Source: Penicillium oxalicum (Eukaryota > Ascomycota > Eurotiomycetes > Eurotiales > Aspergillaceae). Taken from it: a DNA stretch of 64,000 nucleotides. Shown here piece after piece: positions 36,641-51,931 of this stretch. The stretch is taken from positions 1,984,001 to 2,048,000 of the forward strand of contig NC_064650.1 in assembly GCF_001723175.1 (NCBI RefSeq), given 5' to 3'. The position numbers and the translations under genes are program-made. How positions within the stretch are numbered: the stretch's first letter is position 1; each line of letters opens with the position of its first letter. The notes beneath the pieces were generated by a model, which searched no databases, was not told the origin of the DNA, and saw only the letters and a program-made list of their open reading frames with translations.

Positions 36641-38664
36641 TCAAATGCCCATCTCAGGCAACGGCCACGGTACATCCGTCAACAGGAACTGATCTAGATC
36701 AAAATTCTGAAGACTCGGCATATCAATCATCAAATCACCCAACCACGAGAGCTCCGCGTCCGAGACAGGACCCAGCACGTCCTGCGCGCGAGCTTGCCTC
36801 GGTATCGTATGGGAATCTACACGTGTGGAACTACCCTCCCCGTCCCTCGTACTCGTACTGATGCTCATGCTCATGCCCATGCCCATGGCCATACTCCGTC
36901 CGGTCCTCGCTTCATCACCCTTGACTTTCTCGGCTTCCTGCCTCCGCGCCACCACCGGTAGAGACGCTGGCACCGCAGCCGCCGCATTAGCCCGTAATAC
37001 TTCGGCCAATGCTCTCGTGTCGTCCTCTTTGCGCCGTTGATGCAGCGCAATCAGCAAGTAAGCTGTGGAGTAGGCCTCGCGCATGACGTCCGTATCATAG
37101 GCGACGAGGACCTCGCGCAGAGTGATCATCGCTTGCGGCAGCAAGGCCAGCGCTGCGCGACTGTCGATGGCGAGGAGGATACAGAGTACTTGAAAGGGGA
37201 CATTGGCAACTTGATGCCAGGGAGAGGTGGCGGCGACCATGGAGCGGGCAGCGTGAAGGCCGCGTTCGCCGAGCTCGAGGATGCGATCGAGTGCGCGGCC
37301 GGGGAGGGGCGCGTGGGCGTTGAGGGCCCGGACGCGCCGGTAGATGCAGAGCATGAGGTTGCATTGGACGAGGATGAGGGAGGGTTCGGTGTAGGAGAGG
37401 TCGAGGACGGCGGTGAGGGCGGTCTCGAGCTCGGGGAGGTCTTGCGGGGTTGGACCGGCGGGTCGAGGCTTTCGGAGAGAGGGAGAAGATGGTACAAGTC
37501 TGAGGTTTTGGTGGTGGGGGGGGAGGATGGAGGGGAGTGAGAGGTTGTTCCGTGGAGGACGACTCGCGAACGGCCGAGATCGAAGGAGATCCATGTGTTT
37601 AGGTGGCGGGCCATGCCGAAGAGACGGCGGCGGAGGTTGGTATCAGGGGTTGATGATGACGATGATGGTGGTGGTGGAGGTAATGATTCAGAGTTGGAAG
37701 TCTCGATGTGCAGACTGGCGGCTTCGATCAAGTGCATCAACGTACAGCTTGCCATCCAGGCTGCGTGGGGAGAAGCTGTCATACGTAGGTAGGCCGTGCG
37801 TAGCACCCAGCCAGTGACCGTGTCAATGGTGGGTGACTCTGCGCCGAGAATGCTCTTCTCGAGCAATGATCGTGCGGTGTCGACGAGCCATATCTCTTGA
37901 GATGACATCTCCCGACAGGAGAAGAGCAAGCCCAAGGCGGCGATGCCGAGAAGAACCACGTCGTACGGCTGGTCGATCGACTCGGTGCCAGACGTTCCCA
38001 TCGGCGAAGTTGCTGACGACCAGCGCTGCGAGATCCGCGAAGAAACGATCCCTTGATCGAGAAACGCATAGCACGGGTGGACTTTTTCAAAGTAGATCCC
38101 CGCGAGACGATGCATCTCGGACTCCAGCAAGATCTGCACCACAGATCCCGATCGTCCCCCATCAGCAGACGGTGTCGAAGAAGCCGTCCGCGACAATCGC
38201 CGTTCACCCACATTCCATGCAAAGAGATGCAATCGCGGCGCCCGCGCCGGGTCAATTCGCAACCCCAACTTGCGAACAAACGCTGCACCCGAGTTCGCCT
38301 CAAGCGAATGGCTCGCTGGCCGCGACTCGCTGATCCGAGGCTGGTGAAAGTGATAGTGCTGCGAGCCTGGCGACGGCGCACTTCCTGCGACGCTGCCACT
38401 GGCCGGTCGCGCTGTGGACGCTGGAGGGACGCGCCCTTCCAGCTCGGAGGAGGGCCCAAGTCGCTCGTTCAGTCCGGCCAGCGACGTCCGGTATATGATA
38501 CTCGGACGACGAGCGCGCTTCTTGCGCGGCAGGTCACTAAAGACGCAGGCCACGCCGGCCTGGGCGCAGGTACTGCAGGGCTGTTCGCCCGAACATTTGC
38601 GCTTGCGCGATTGGCATGACAGACAGGCTGCGCGAGAGCGCTTGCGTGGCGTGGAATCGGTCAT
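36641..38664 (-). CDS. Zn2Cys6 transcription factor, frameshifted
   Basis: Fungal binuclear zinc cluster regulator. The cluster is at residues 14-41: C-L-S-C-Q-S-R-K-R-K-C...C-S-T-C-A-Q-A-G-V-A-C, followed by a basic linker (R-K-K-R-A-R-R). The middle homology region runs about 180-330, with L-G-I-A-A-L-G-L-L-F-S and W-V-L-R-T-A-Y-L-R-M-T. The frame breaks after L-L-P-L-S-E-S-L-D-P-P-V-Q-P: adding one base to the GGGG at 37446-37449 (CCCC on the coding strand) continues straight into Q-D-L-P-E-L-E-T-A-L-T-A-V-L-D-L and a further about 260 residues ending W-P-L-P-E-M-G-I. No usable intron spans the break. The repaired reading is 674 aa; as it stands the protein would miss much of its C-terminal half. 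Target genes unknown. Confidence 0.85.
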
Positions 38665-40316
38665 TTGCCGTTGGGGTGTGTGGGGGGAGAAGCAGCCCGT
38701 TTCGAAGGAGAGAGAAGAACCAAAGTGTCAGTGGTTTGCAATCTCATTCGCGTCGAGATCTGCTCGGCTTTCAATTATTTCAACTATTTGGAGCAGGAGA
38801 GATGCTCAGACGTGCTGGTTGTGTTGATGGCAAGCACGTAATTTTACATTGGTTGGTCGGAGGAGGTACAAAATAATCACCAAGTTGTACTGTCTCGTAG
38901 GAAATGAGGAACTGTCAGTACTTCTGTTGTTCGGCGAAGGTGACTAGTCTCGGGACCCCGTGGGGAATGTTGCCTGCCGGACTTGTACAGGAAGAGCCGC
39001 TTCATTGCATCCCCGAGCAAGTTTTCAGGGAAGCCGTTTGGCTCTAATGGCTGGAGTTTACTTCAAAGTGAAGAGGACTGCTGAAAAGTTGGAGGGGGCT
39101 CGTCAACGATGCACTGCACTGGGGGAACACAACACCCTCTGGATCCAGAGGCTTAAAATCTATCGATCCTTTTGCACACCAAGCCGAAGCCAGGATGATC
39201 CGACCTCGGACTTGAAAGGTCATCAAGCACGCATAACTCCAGATCCTCCTTAGGGCGCGGTGCCAGGGACACTATTTGGGGGGGGGAGAGATACGGAGGC
39301 ATTCATTGCTATTAATTCGGCTACTATTATCGAGACCACTGGCTTCAGAGGCTCTACTAAAGGTTGCGATAAAATCTAACCGTCGAGTCAAGGTTGCTCT
39401 TAACCCCGATTAGCTGATCACTTGTCATTTCTCACTTGAGCGATAAGGTATTTTCCACATTGAATAAAGAGACACAGACCGTAGTAAAATGCCTGGCAGC
39501 ATGCGCTCGTCCTGCACCTCGACAAGTCGTGAGAAATGGCCATGGGGATCACGACTCACCAGTCGGCGGCCGGCCAATCGCTTCACGTTCAGGATATACT
39601 TCAAGATTCCAATTGCACGCTGTAGGAGGCCTATTGGGGGGGGAGAGCGATCCGATTAGGTTTGGCGCACAGCGCTGATGAGATTACCGGCTCAAAAGAA
39701 ATGTCCCTGTACCTGCGGTTGGTAGTAGCTCGCCATCAAAATTTATGAATGGCTATACGAAGCAGGGAATATACACTCGGCTTCCGATGCCAGACTCGGC
39801 GATTCTCAGTTCAGGGCATGACAAACCTCAGAAACAAACGGATTAGAGCCTTATCAGAAGCCTGACTTTTGAGGTCCTGCGCATCCAGTAGATTCGTCAA
39901 ATGATAACCATTGAGAGCCCTCGACCAGCGTTCGACTTGACAGATCCAGAATGACCCACTCGCCCTCAACTAGTGCGCGACGACTGAAGGCGGCAGGGGA
40001 GAGATTCTTACGTAATACATACTGTTCCTTACATAGGTACGTACCTACTAAGTAGGACCTCTGATTTCAGATCCTCTTGTCGGACTGGAAGAAGAGCCGA
40101 ACCATTCGGTCCACCGGCCAGAATCTTAGGAATTCAACGACGGCACTGTGCTCCCATGTGCAGGATCGGATCTTGGGACCCAGTCCGTATTACACCGGGC
40201 GTCGCGGAGGGACACTGGGGAAGAGTTTAATCCCTACCGTATCATTACGTAGCGGTGTATGATTTCTTTCTCCACCGAGTCCACTGCATCCGACTACTGT
40301 GATAAGCCCCGTGGCA

Positions 40317-40326
40317 ATTGGCCAAT
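40317..40326. promoter_or_regulatory. Palindromic CCAAT pair
   Basis: ATTGGCCAAT: two inverted CCAAT pentamers back to back, potential HAP/CBC complex sites, about 300 bp before the attenuator uORF. A further ATTGG lies near 40399. Confidence 0.4.
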
Positions 40327-40448
40327 CGTAAGAATTGCATTGCTAGCGGATGCGTGAGCGATCGACAAATTGCCCAGCCGATGTCGGCCCGGGTCCCTGA
40401 TTGGCCACGCCGGTGGTCGGTGAAGGACGGTCCGCACGTGCCCTCCAG

Positions 40449-40455
40449 TGACTCA
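40449..40455 (+). promoter_or_regulatory. Gcn4/CPC1-type site TGACTCA
   Basis: Perfect TGACTCA, the binding core of Gcn4/CpcA, 170 bp before the uORF start of the arginine gene cpa1. Cross-pathway control of this gene is established in other fungi. Confidence 0.65.
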
Positions 40456-40625
40456 ACGGATCCCTCTCTTTTTCTCCAGGCCCGCGGCGTCCTCCCTCTT
40501 CTTCTCTCCTCCTCCATCGAGTTCCGAGCATCACATCGCAACGCTTCACATATGTCTTTCTAAACAAGCATCCCCTTTGTCCCTTCCCCCTCTTAAATTG
40601 ACTGTCACATCTTTCAGTCGCGCTT

Positions 40626-40934
40626 ATGTGTTTGGCACCCTCAATCTTCACCTCCCAGGTATGGCAGCATCCTTCTCCATATGCCTTGAATCCTTCTCCA
40701 TATGCCTTGAATCCTTCTCCATATGCCTTGAGCCCCCCAATCCCAATTCTTTCGTGGTATCTCGTTGAAGTATCCCGAGGCTAACTTTGATCTTCCGCTT
40801 AGGACTACATCTCGGGTATGATTCACCATTCTTCTTCTCGGTTCCCTCGGGGTCCATTCGGAATGCCATCCTGTGTGCGGTGCACTAATCTGATATCCCT
40901 TGCAGACCACCTTTGGAAAGCCCGTATCAACTGA
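40626..40934 (+). CDS. Arginine attenuator peptide uORF, split over three exons
   Basis: Regulatory upstream ORF whose nascent peptide stalls ribosomes when arginine is plentiful and so lowers translation of the downstream enzyme (known for Neurospora arg-2 and yeast CPA1). Reading 40626-40658, 40803-40815 and 40906-40934 in sequence gives 24 codons plus TGA. The core [15 protein letters not shown] carries Asp12 and Trp19, the conserved positions, and the total length equals the Neurospora peptide. Introns are 144 nt (GCTAAC branch, CGCTTAG acceptor) and 90 nt (ACTAAT branch, CTTGCAG acceptor). The middle exon is only 13 nt. The stop lies 58 nt before the cpa1 ATG. Confidence 0.9.
40669..40731 (+). 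repeat. Three perfect tandem copies of a 21-bp unit
   Basis: Unit ATCCTTCTCCATATGCCTTGA at 40669, 40690 and 40711, inside intron 1 of the cpa1 leader. Each copy contains an ATG. The unit length is a multiple of three, so the uORF frame stays open through it if the intron is retained. Confidence 0.95.
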
Positions 40935-40992
40935 ATTGATCCACATACCTCCCGTTCCATTCCCCTTCAACATCTCATCACCTCCATCCATA

Positions 40993-42342
40993 ATGTTCAA
41001 GAATATCTTCAAGGCCATGCCCCCTCGGGCTCAGGCTTTCGCCTCTGTGAAGCCCCAGGCTCGTTTCATGGCCACTGTCCGCCAGCGGGCTGCCCTTGAG
41101 CCCGCCACCTTCACCATCCGTGATGGTCCCATGTTCACTGGCAAATCCTTTGGTGCTCGCTCCAACATCTCCGGCGAGGCCGTCTTCACCACCTCCCTGG
41201 TCGGATACCCCGAGTCTCTGACCGACCCGTCGTATCGTGGCCAGATCCTGGTCTTCACCCAGCCATTGATTGGAAACTACGGTGTGCCGTCTGCGGAGAA
41301 GGACCCCAATGGCCTTCTCAAGTACTTTGAGTCTCCCCACCTCCAGGCTGCCGGTGTTGTTGTGGCCGATGTCGCCGAACAGTACAGCCACTGGACTGCC
41401 GTTGAGAGTTTGGGTGAGTGGTGTGCACGGGAAGGTGTTCCGGCCATCTCTGGTGTCGACACTCGTGCCATTGTCACCTACCTCCGTGAGCAGGGTTCGT
41501 CCCTGGCTAAAATCACCGTCGGAGAAGAGTATGACGCCAACGAGGACGAGGCCTTCACCGACCCGGAGCAGATTCACTTGGTGCGCCAGGTCAGCACCAA
41601 GCAGCCCTTCCACATCAGTGCTGCGGACCCCCAATCGCACGTTGCCGTGATCGACTGCGGTGTCAAGGAGAACATCCTGCGCAGCCTGGTCAACCGTGGA
41701 TCCAGCGTCACTGTTTTCCCCTTTGACTACCCCATCCACAAGGTGGCCCACCACTTTGACGGTGTCTTCATCTCCAACGGTCCCGGCGATCCCACTCACT
41801 GCCAGGACACCGTGTTCCACTTGCAGCGTCTGATGGAGACCTCTCAGGTGCCCATCTTCGGTATCTGCTTGGGTCACCAGCTGCTGGCCCTGGCAGCCGG
41901 CGCGCGCACCATCAAGCTCAAGTACGGTAACCGGGCCCACAACATCCCCGCGTTGGACTTGAGCACTGGTCGTTGCCACATCACCAGTCAGAACCACGGT
42001 TATGCCGTGGACGCCTCCACTCTGCCTTCTGAGTGGAAGCCGTACTTTGTGAACTTGAACGATCAGAGTAACGAGGGTATGATTCACAAGTCACGCCCTA
42101 TCTTCAGTACTCAATTCCACCCCGAGGCCAAGGGAGGTCCCCTCGATTCCTCGTACCTCTTCGACATCTACCTGGACAGCGTGCAAAAGTACAAGAAGAG
42201 CCAGGCCGGTCTTTACCCTCAGCGTGACAGCCGTCCTAGCCCCCTCTTGGTGGATCTTTTGGGCAATGAGCGTGTGGGCGTCCAGCCCACTGTTGGCATG
42301 CAGAACATTGCTTCCGCTGCCGCTGCTGCCGCCGCTGCTTGA
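40993..42342 (+). CDS. cpa1: Arginine-specific carbamoyl-phosphate synthase small subunit
   Basis: Glutaminase subunit that passes ammonia to the large subunit for carbamoyl phosphate in arginine synthesis; mitochondrial in filamentous fungi. Single exon, 449 aa. Residues 1-35 are basic and lack acids ([14 protein letters not shown]), a mitochondrial presequence. The N-terminal CPSase small domain starts at T-F-T-I-R-D-G; the class I glutamine amidotransferase domain has the nucleophile Cys292 in F-G-I-C-L-G-H-Q and His376/Glu378 in F-H-P-E-A-K-G-G-P. An Ala-rich tail closes the protein. Start chosen at 40993 because it begins the presequence; the frame stays open upstream into the last leader exon. 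Control: attenuator uORF, TGACTCA and CCAAT sites. Confidence 0.96.
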   Translation: MFKNIFKAMPPRAQAFASVKPQARFMATVRQRAALEPATFTIRDGPMFTGKSFGARSNISGEAVFTTSLVGYPESLTDPSYRGQILVFTQPLIGNYGVPSAEKDPNGLLKYFESPHLQAAGVVVADVAEQYSHWTAVESLGEWCAREGVPAISGVDTRAIVTYLREQGSSLAKITVGEEYDANEDEAFTDPEQIHLVRQVSTKQPFHISAADPQSHVAVIDCGVKENILRSLVNRGSSVTVFPFDYPIHKVAHHFDGVFISNGPGDPTHCQDTVFHLQRLMETSQVPIFGICLGHQLLALAAGARTIKLKYGNRAHNIPALDLSTGRCHITSQNHGYAVDASTLPSEWKPYFVNLNDQSNEGMIHKSRPIFSTQFHPEAKGGPLDSSYLFDIYLDSVQKYKKSQAGLYPQRDSRPSPLLVDLLGNERVGVQPTVGMQNIASAAAAAAAA

Positions 42343-42584
42343 GAGTATTCTGTCAATTGGGACGTGGGAGTTTGGAAAAACTGTATGGGTTCATGAATGG
42401 GGAAATTGGGTTTCTTTGGAGTTCATAGTATCTTTTTTGTTTCAACTTGTTCATATCTTATTATCTCTCGGGGTTCAATGTAACACACAAAAAAGTATCA
42501 TGCATAAAATAAATCACACGTGCCATTTTCCTTGAGGCTCATATAAAGTAGTCTCAACGCCCGGTTAGAGCGTAGTGTTGCCCA

Positions 42585-44371
42585 CTATTTGGCAACGATG
42601 GATACCACGTCTTCGTCCGCAACCATGTGTCCCAATCCTACTCGTTGAGGCACATGTCGCGCGCTCGCACCCCACACCATGGCATATTTGAACGTCTCCT
42701 TGAGCGTGCGATGAATCTGGTCGCACACGTCTTCGATACTCGAGTCCTGGCGCACAATTAGAGCCTCACTAAAGTCAGGCTCTTCTCCCTTTCTGTAGTG
42801 GTTTGAAAATTATTAGTCAGATCATCCAACAGGTCGTCCGTTGACTTTGAAAGATCGGGATATTGGTTTAACTTACCGCTTGGTGTATAGACGCATCAAC
42901 CGCAGCTCCTTCCAGATGCGCTCGACGACTTCCTGAACCCCGAGGTCAAGCTCACAGGACATGACCGCGGTGTGGGGCTCGCGAGCCAGTTGATCGAGGA
43001 ATTCCAAGCTGACACTATCAATCTTATTGTAGACGTACAAGCTGCGATAAAGGAAAAAATTAGCAGGCAAGAGCCGGCGACCACGGTCCTCGATGATACA
43101 TGACTTACCAGCGAATGTACTTGCGGTGATCTTTCATGATCACATCAATAAAGTCATCGATGGTCGCTGTAGCAAGGTACATCACGTCAGACATTTAGAT
43201 TTAAATAGTCAAATCAAATAGGGCGGGGGATGGATGATCGTACCGTTCTCGTCTCGGACTAAGACTTCGCAGTTGAGAATCTTGTAGTCGCGAAGAACAT
43301 TGTAAATGATCTTCTCGTCCAAGACCTTGGGCGGTACCTGGAAAGTGATCTTCATGCCACCGGCCTTTTTCACCTTGAGATAAATGTTGCTAGAATCATT
43401 TAGTCAGCACGGCAGGACAACAGGACAACCAAGCACTTGAGGGTATCACCCACGGTGGTTCCTTGTTCAGTCGAATGCCCACGGCATCCAGTTCAGCCTC
43501 CAGCAGTGCACGCTGCTCTGCTCGCTTGGTGGCATCCAGCACCATGAGAATCAAATCACTAGTCTGACGTGCAACAAGAGCATTAGTTAGTTTCCCCTTT
43601 TTTGGTGTTCTTTGGGATCATGCCCGATCTATTGTCAACAGCAAATGTTAATCTCACCTTTGCCGCGGAAATCACTTGCCGACCACGACCCTTGCCCTCT
43701 GAGGCTCCCTCAATGATACCAGGCAAATCAAGAATCTGGATCTCTGCACCCCCATACTCCAGCACACCGGGGATGGCAGTCAGTGTCGTGAAGCTGTAAG
43801 ACGCCGCCTCACTTTTGGTCTTGGTGATCTTGGACAGGAAAGTAGACTTTCCGACAGAGGGAAAGCCAACCAGTGCGACACGCGCATCGCCACTTTTGCT
43901 AACATCGAAGCCACTGCCACCACCAGAGCCAGCACCTCCCACGGGCTCAAGGAGCTGGGCTCGTAGACGAGCGAGTTTACTGCGTTCTATGTGTTAGCCT
44001 CGGGGTACTGCCTCTGTACAAGATAGCGATATTTGTGCGTAACAAAGATAGGCCATCTCTTCTCGGCGGTTCAGCCTGATCACTTACCCCTTCAATAAAC
44101 CCAAATGATACTCTTTGAGAGCTTAGCCCAGACTTGTCCAAAACAATCTCATGCTCAGGAGGACTAACCTGTCGCCTTGTTCTCTGCGGGGCAAATACGT
44201 TAGCGGGGTGAATCAGCACCGAGCTCGGATGAGATAGATCAGACTTACTCTGCGTCCGGCGCATTTCATCTTCAATCCTAAGATGCTGTTCATTAGCATC
44301 AGGTTGTCATATCGAATTACCGCGATTTATCAATATTCATACTCCTTGATCTTCTCCGTAATGTTCACCAT
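42585..44371 (-). CDS. rbg2: DRG2/Rbg2-type GTPase
   Basis: OBG-HflX-class GTPase that acts with translating ribosomes; the yeast partner of Rbg2 is Gir2, itself a Gcn1 binder. Ten exons reconstruct with closing phases to 368 aa: 44371-44343, 44277-44249, 44183-44169, 44112-44088, 43979-43658, 43563-43454, 43389-43244, 43166-43109, 43041-42877, 42792-42585. The helix-turn-helix start ([22 protein letters not shown]) is followed by G1 G-F-P-S-V-G-K-S, G3 D-L-P-G-I-I-E-G and G4 N-K-I-D; the TGS domain ends [24 protein letters not shown] and S-G-D-A-R-V-A-L favour DRG2 over DRG1. Exons 3 and 4 are tiny (15 and 25 nt). Confidence 0.93.
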
Positions 44372-44745
44372 CTTGACGGTTCGTGTGCCTTTGCACCTCT
44401 CTTGTCCTCACAATAAGCTTTTTGTCTGGACCACTTCCACCCTTGAGCTGCAGACTGCACAGCAAGGCTTCTATTATGTATCAAGGAGAGCCAGAGAGGT
44501 CCGTATACCTTCTGTCGCGCAGTTATCAACGACAGCGACAAAGTTGTTGGCCCGGTCAGAACCTTATGTAAGCCAAAAAAAAAGTTCCGCAATCCACGCC
44601 CCGGCGGGGAGGCCGTTCGGCGACGAATGTGGATGGAAAGCTTCTCCACCGCCCGCCTGACCGCCTGCAAGAAGCTCACCTTCAGTTCCCCTTCTATCAA
44701 CCTCATCGCGATCTGGTTTTCGTCATCAAGTTCCAGGAGTCGAGA
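44372..44745. promoter_or_regulatory. Bidirectional promoter rbg2/cwc2
   Basis: 374 bp between the ATGs of two divergent housekeeping genes; no TATA box is evident. Confidence 0.5.
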
Positions 44746-46317
44746 ATGGAGACACCAACCGAGCCCAGCGATGCTGTCGCCGTCGTTGAAAACACACAAT
44801 CGTCTGAGATGCTCACTGAAACAGGCGACCAGGCTCTACAACCCGTGAAGAAGACCAAAAAAATAATCCGGCGCCGCAAGAAGCCCGCGCGCGTGCAAGT
44901 CGATCCCTCCACCGTCCAGAGCCAGCCTCCTCCACAAACGGGAGAGCTCTGGAACATCTGGTACAGCAAATGGAGTGGAGGTGATTCGCAAGATAAGCAC
45001 GGGCTAGACCAACCGGCACCGTACAGATGCAATGTCGCGCGCGACTCGGGATATACCAAGGCCGACTCGGTACCGGGATCATACTTTTGTCTGTACTTCA
45101 GTAAAGGGCAATGCTGGAAGGGGGCTGCTTGCGAATACTTGCATCGTATTCCGACAATCCACGACCATTTCAATCCCAACGTCGATGCGTTTGGACGAGA
45201 TAAGCACCAAGACTACAGGTGGGTCATTTGCTTGGTGATTTTGTTTTAATCTTTTGAGAAAAAAAAGAGTCTGCGGTTCTTGTAGATTGATTGCTGACTG
45301 TTTTCTTTTGACAGGGACGATATGAGTGGTGTTGGTGCATTCACAAGAGGTTCGTCTAATACCGTTGCATTTCAGAGACAATTCACTCGGCCCACGGCCA
45401 GCGTTAATTTCGAGGAAGCTCCGAGACTAACGTTGATTATTTTTTCAGTCAACCGAACACTATACGTTGGGCGAATCCACGTCACAGATGATATTGAGGT
45501 ATGCGAGAATGAGCTCCCAATTACAGATCGCGGAACGGCCAGTCGTTGATACCTTTATAGGAAGTTGTTGCTCGCCACTTTGCAGAATGGGGACAGGTCG
45601 AGCGCATCCGTGTTTTGACTGTAAGCGATCTCTCGCCTTTTGACTCGATCCTCTTTCATCCACTAACAATATACCAGGGTAAAGGTGTTGCGTTCGTGAC
45701 ATATTCCAATGAAGCCAATGCCCAATTCGCCGTGAGTATTGTTCTCCTCCGAAGCACTTTCAAAAGATCCAGAAAAAAAGCTAATCGAATCCTTCTAGAT
45801 GCAAGCAATGTCCCATCAAAGCCTGGACCACGACGAAATCCTGAACGTGCGCTGGGCCACAGTCGATCCAAACCCATTGTCACAAAAGCGCGAGGCGCGA
45901 AGGATAGAAGAGCAGGCCGCCGAGGCCGTGCGCAGAGCTCTCCCCGCTGCCTTTGTGGCCGAAATCGAGGGCCGCGATCCAGAAGCAAAGAAACGGAAGA
46001 AGATCGAGGGTTCCTTTGGTTTAGATGGGTATGATGTACCAGATGCCGTCTGGCATGCGCGCACGCGGCAGCTCGAAGATACATCAACCGCTGCCCAACT
46101 CGAAGCACCCCAAGAACAACTCATGATCGAGGCAGATGCGTCGCAGCAGTCGGTGCCCCGACCAGACCCCGAGCCGGAGACGCAGAATGGCATCTTCTCG
46201 AGTTCAACGCTGGCTGCCCTTCGGGGTATGTCGGGAGGCAACGTGACCACTCAGACTGCGCCCAAAAGTTCCGGCGGGCCTTTGGTCGCGTACGGAAGTG
46301 ATGACGAGAGTGACTAG
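44746..46317 (+). CDS. cwc2: Pre-mRNA splicing factor Cwc2 (RBM22-like)
   Basis: Spliceosome NTC-related protein that contacts U6 snRNA near the catalytic core. Six exons: 44746-45218, 45315-45349, 45449-45498, 45561-45620, 45678-45731, 45799-46317; 396 aa. Basic N-terminus (K-K-I-I-R-R-R-K-K-P-A-R); torus/CCCH zinc region about 85-150 (C-N-V-A-R-D-S-G-Y...C-L-Y-F-S-K-G-Q-C...C-E-Y-L-H); RRM from R-T-L-Y-V-G-R-I-H-V to V-A-F-V-T-Y-S-N-E; then an acidic, charged tail. Start at 44746 opens M-E-T-P-T-E-P; an in-frame upstream start would add weakly coding sequence. Exons 2 and 3 are 35 and 50 nt. Confidence 0.92.
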
Positions 46318-46866
46318 TCTTTTCTCTGCGGTTTGGTTGATTCGGGGATCTCCCTTGCTTTTTCCAGATATCAGCGGCGATCTGTTCATGTAGTATATAG
46401 CATCGATACCTCTGGAGTTTAAAACGAAATACTGGGCTTTGCTTTTTCATCTCCATCGCGTGAAATTGGCAATACACAGTGGTCATTTTCGGTAGTCACT
46501 TTGTACTGACCGGAGCATAGACGGACAACTATCCAGAGACTGGCCTCAAGGTGATCGGGAATGAATGGATTTGAGAGAAAAAGACGGTATAAATGCAGTG
46601 TGTGTAATTTTCTAATTTCGTATGCATGATTCGCTCAACTCGGACACGGGCTATCCTGGGGTTCAAAAATCCATGCAAGATAATCAATGATTCGGTAAAA
46701 ATGATCCCTCCAAGGCCAAAAAAATGCAATATCAGTCTCAAGCTCAACCCATGCATGCGGGTAATCCAACAAATACTCCACAGTCCTTCCTCGACACTTC
46801 ACTTCCATTCGATCAGTCCCATCATTCATTCATTTAATCATTCAATCATGCTTCTTCTCATCCCAT
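46318..46866. other. Convergent intergenic gap cwc2/gcn2
   Basis: 549 bp of 3' flanks; AT-rich, no gene seen. Confidence 0.5.

Positions 46867-51931
<5,065 letters not shown>

Larger units (their letters stand above)
38665..40625. other. Intergenic region and cpa1 promoter
   Basis: The left two thirds hold nothing recognisable apart from a GGTACGTACCTACT-like step near 40035. The right end is the cpa1 promoter with a CCAAT pair and a TGACTCA site. Confidence 0.5.

Noticed and set aside
37435..37490. Intron as explanation for the Zn2Cys6 frame break (donor GTACCA, acceptor GCAAG)
   Set aside because: Splicing it does not enter the correct downstream frame and would remove the conserved H-L-L-P-L-S-E-S-L-D segment.
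40978..42087. 369-codon antisense frame inside cpa1
   Set aside because: Shadow of a codon-biased, GC-rich gene; composition is Gly/Val/Asp/His-rich as expected for such antisense frames.
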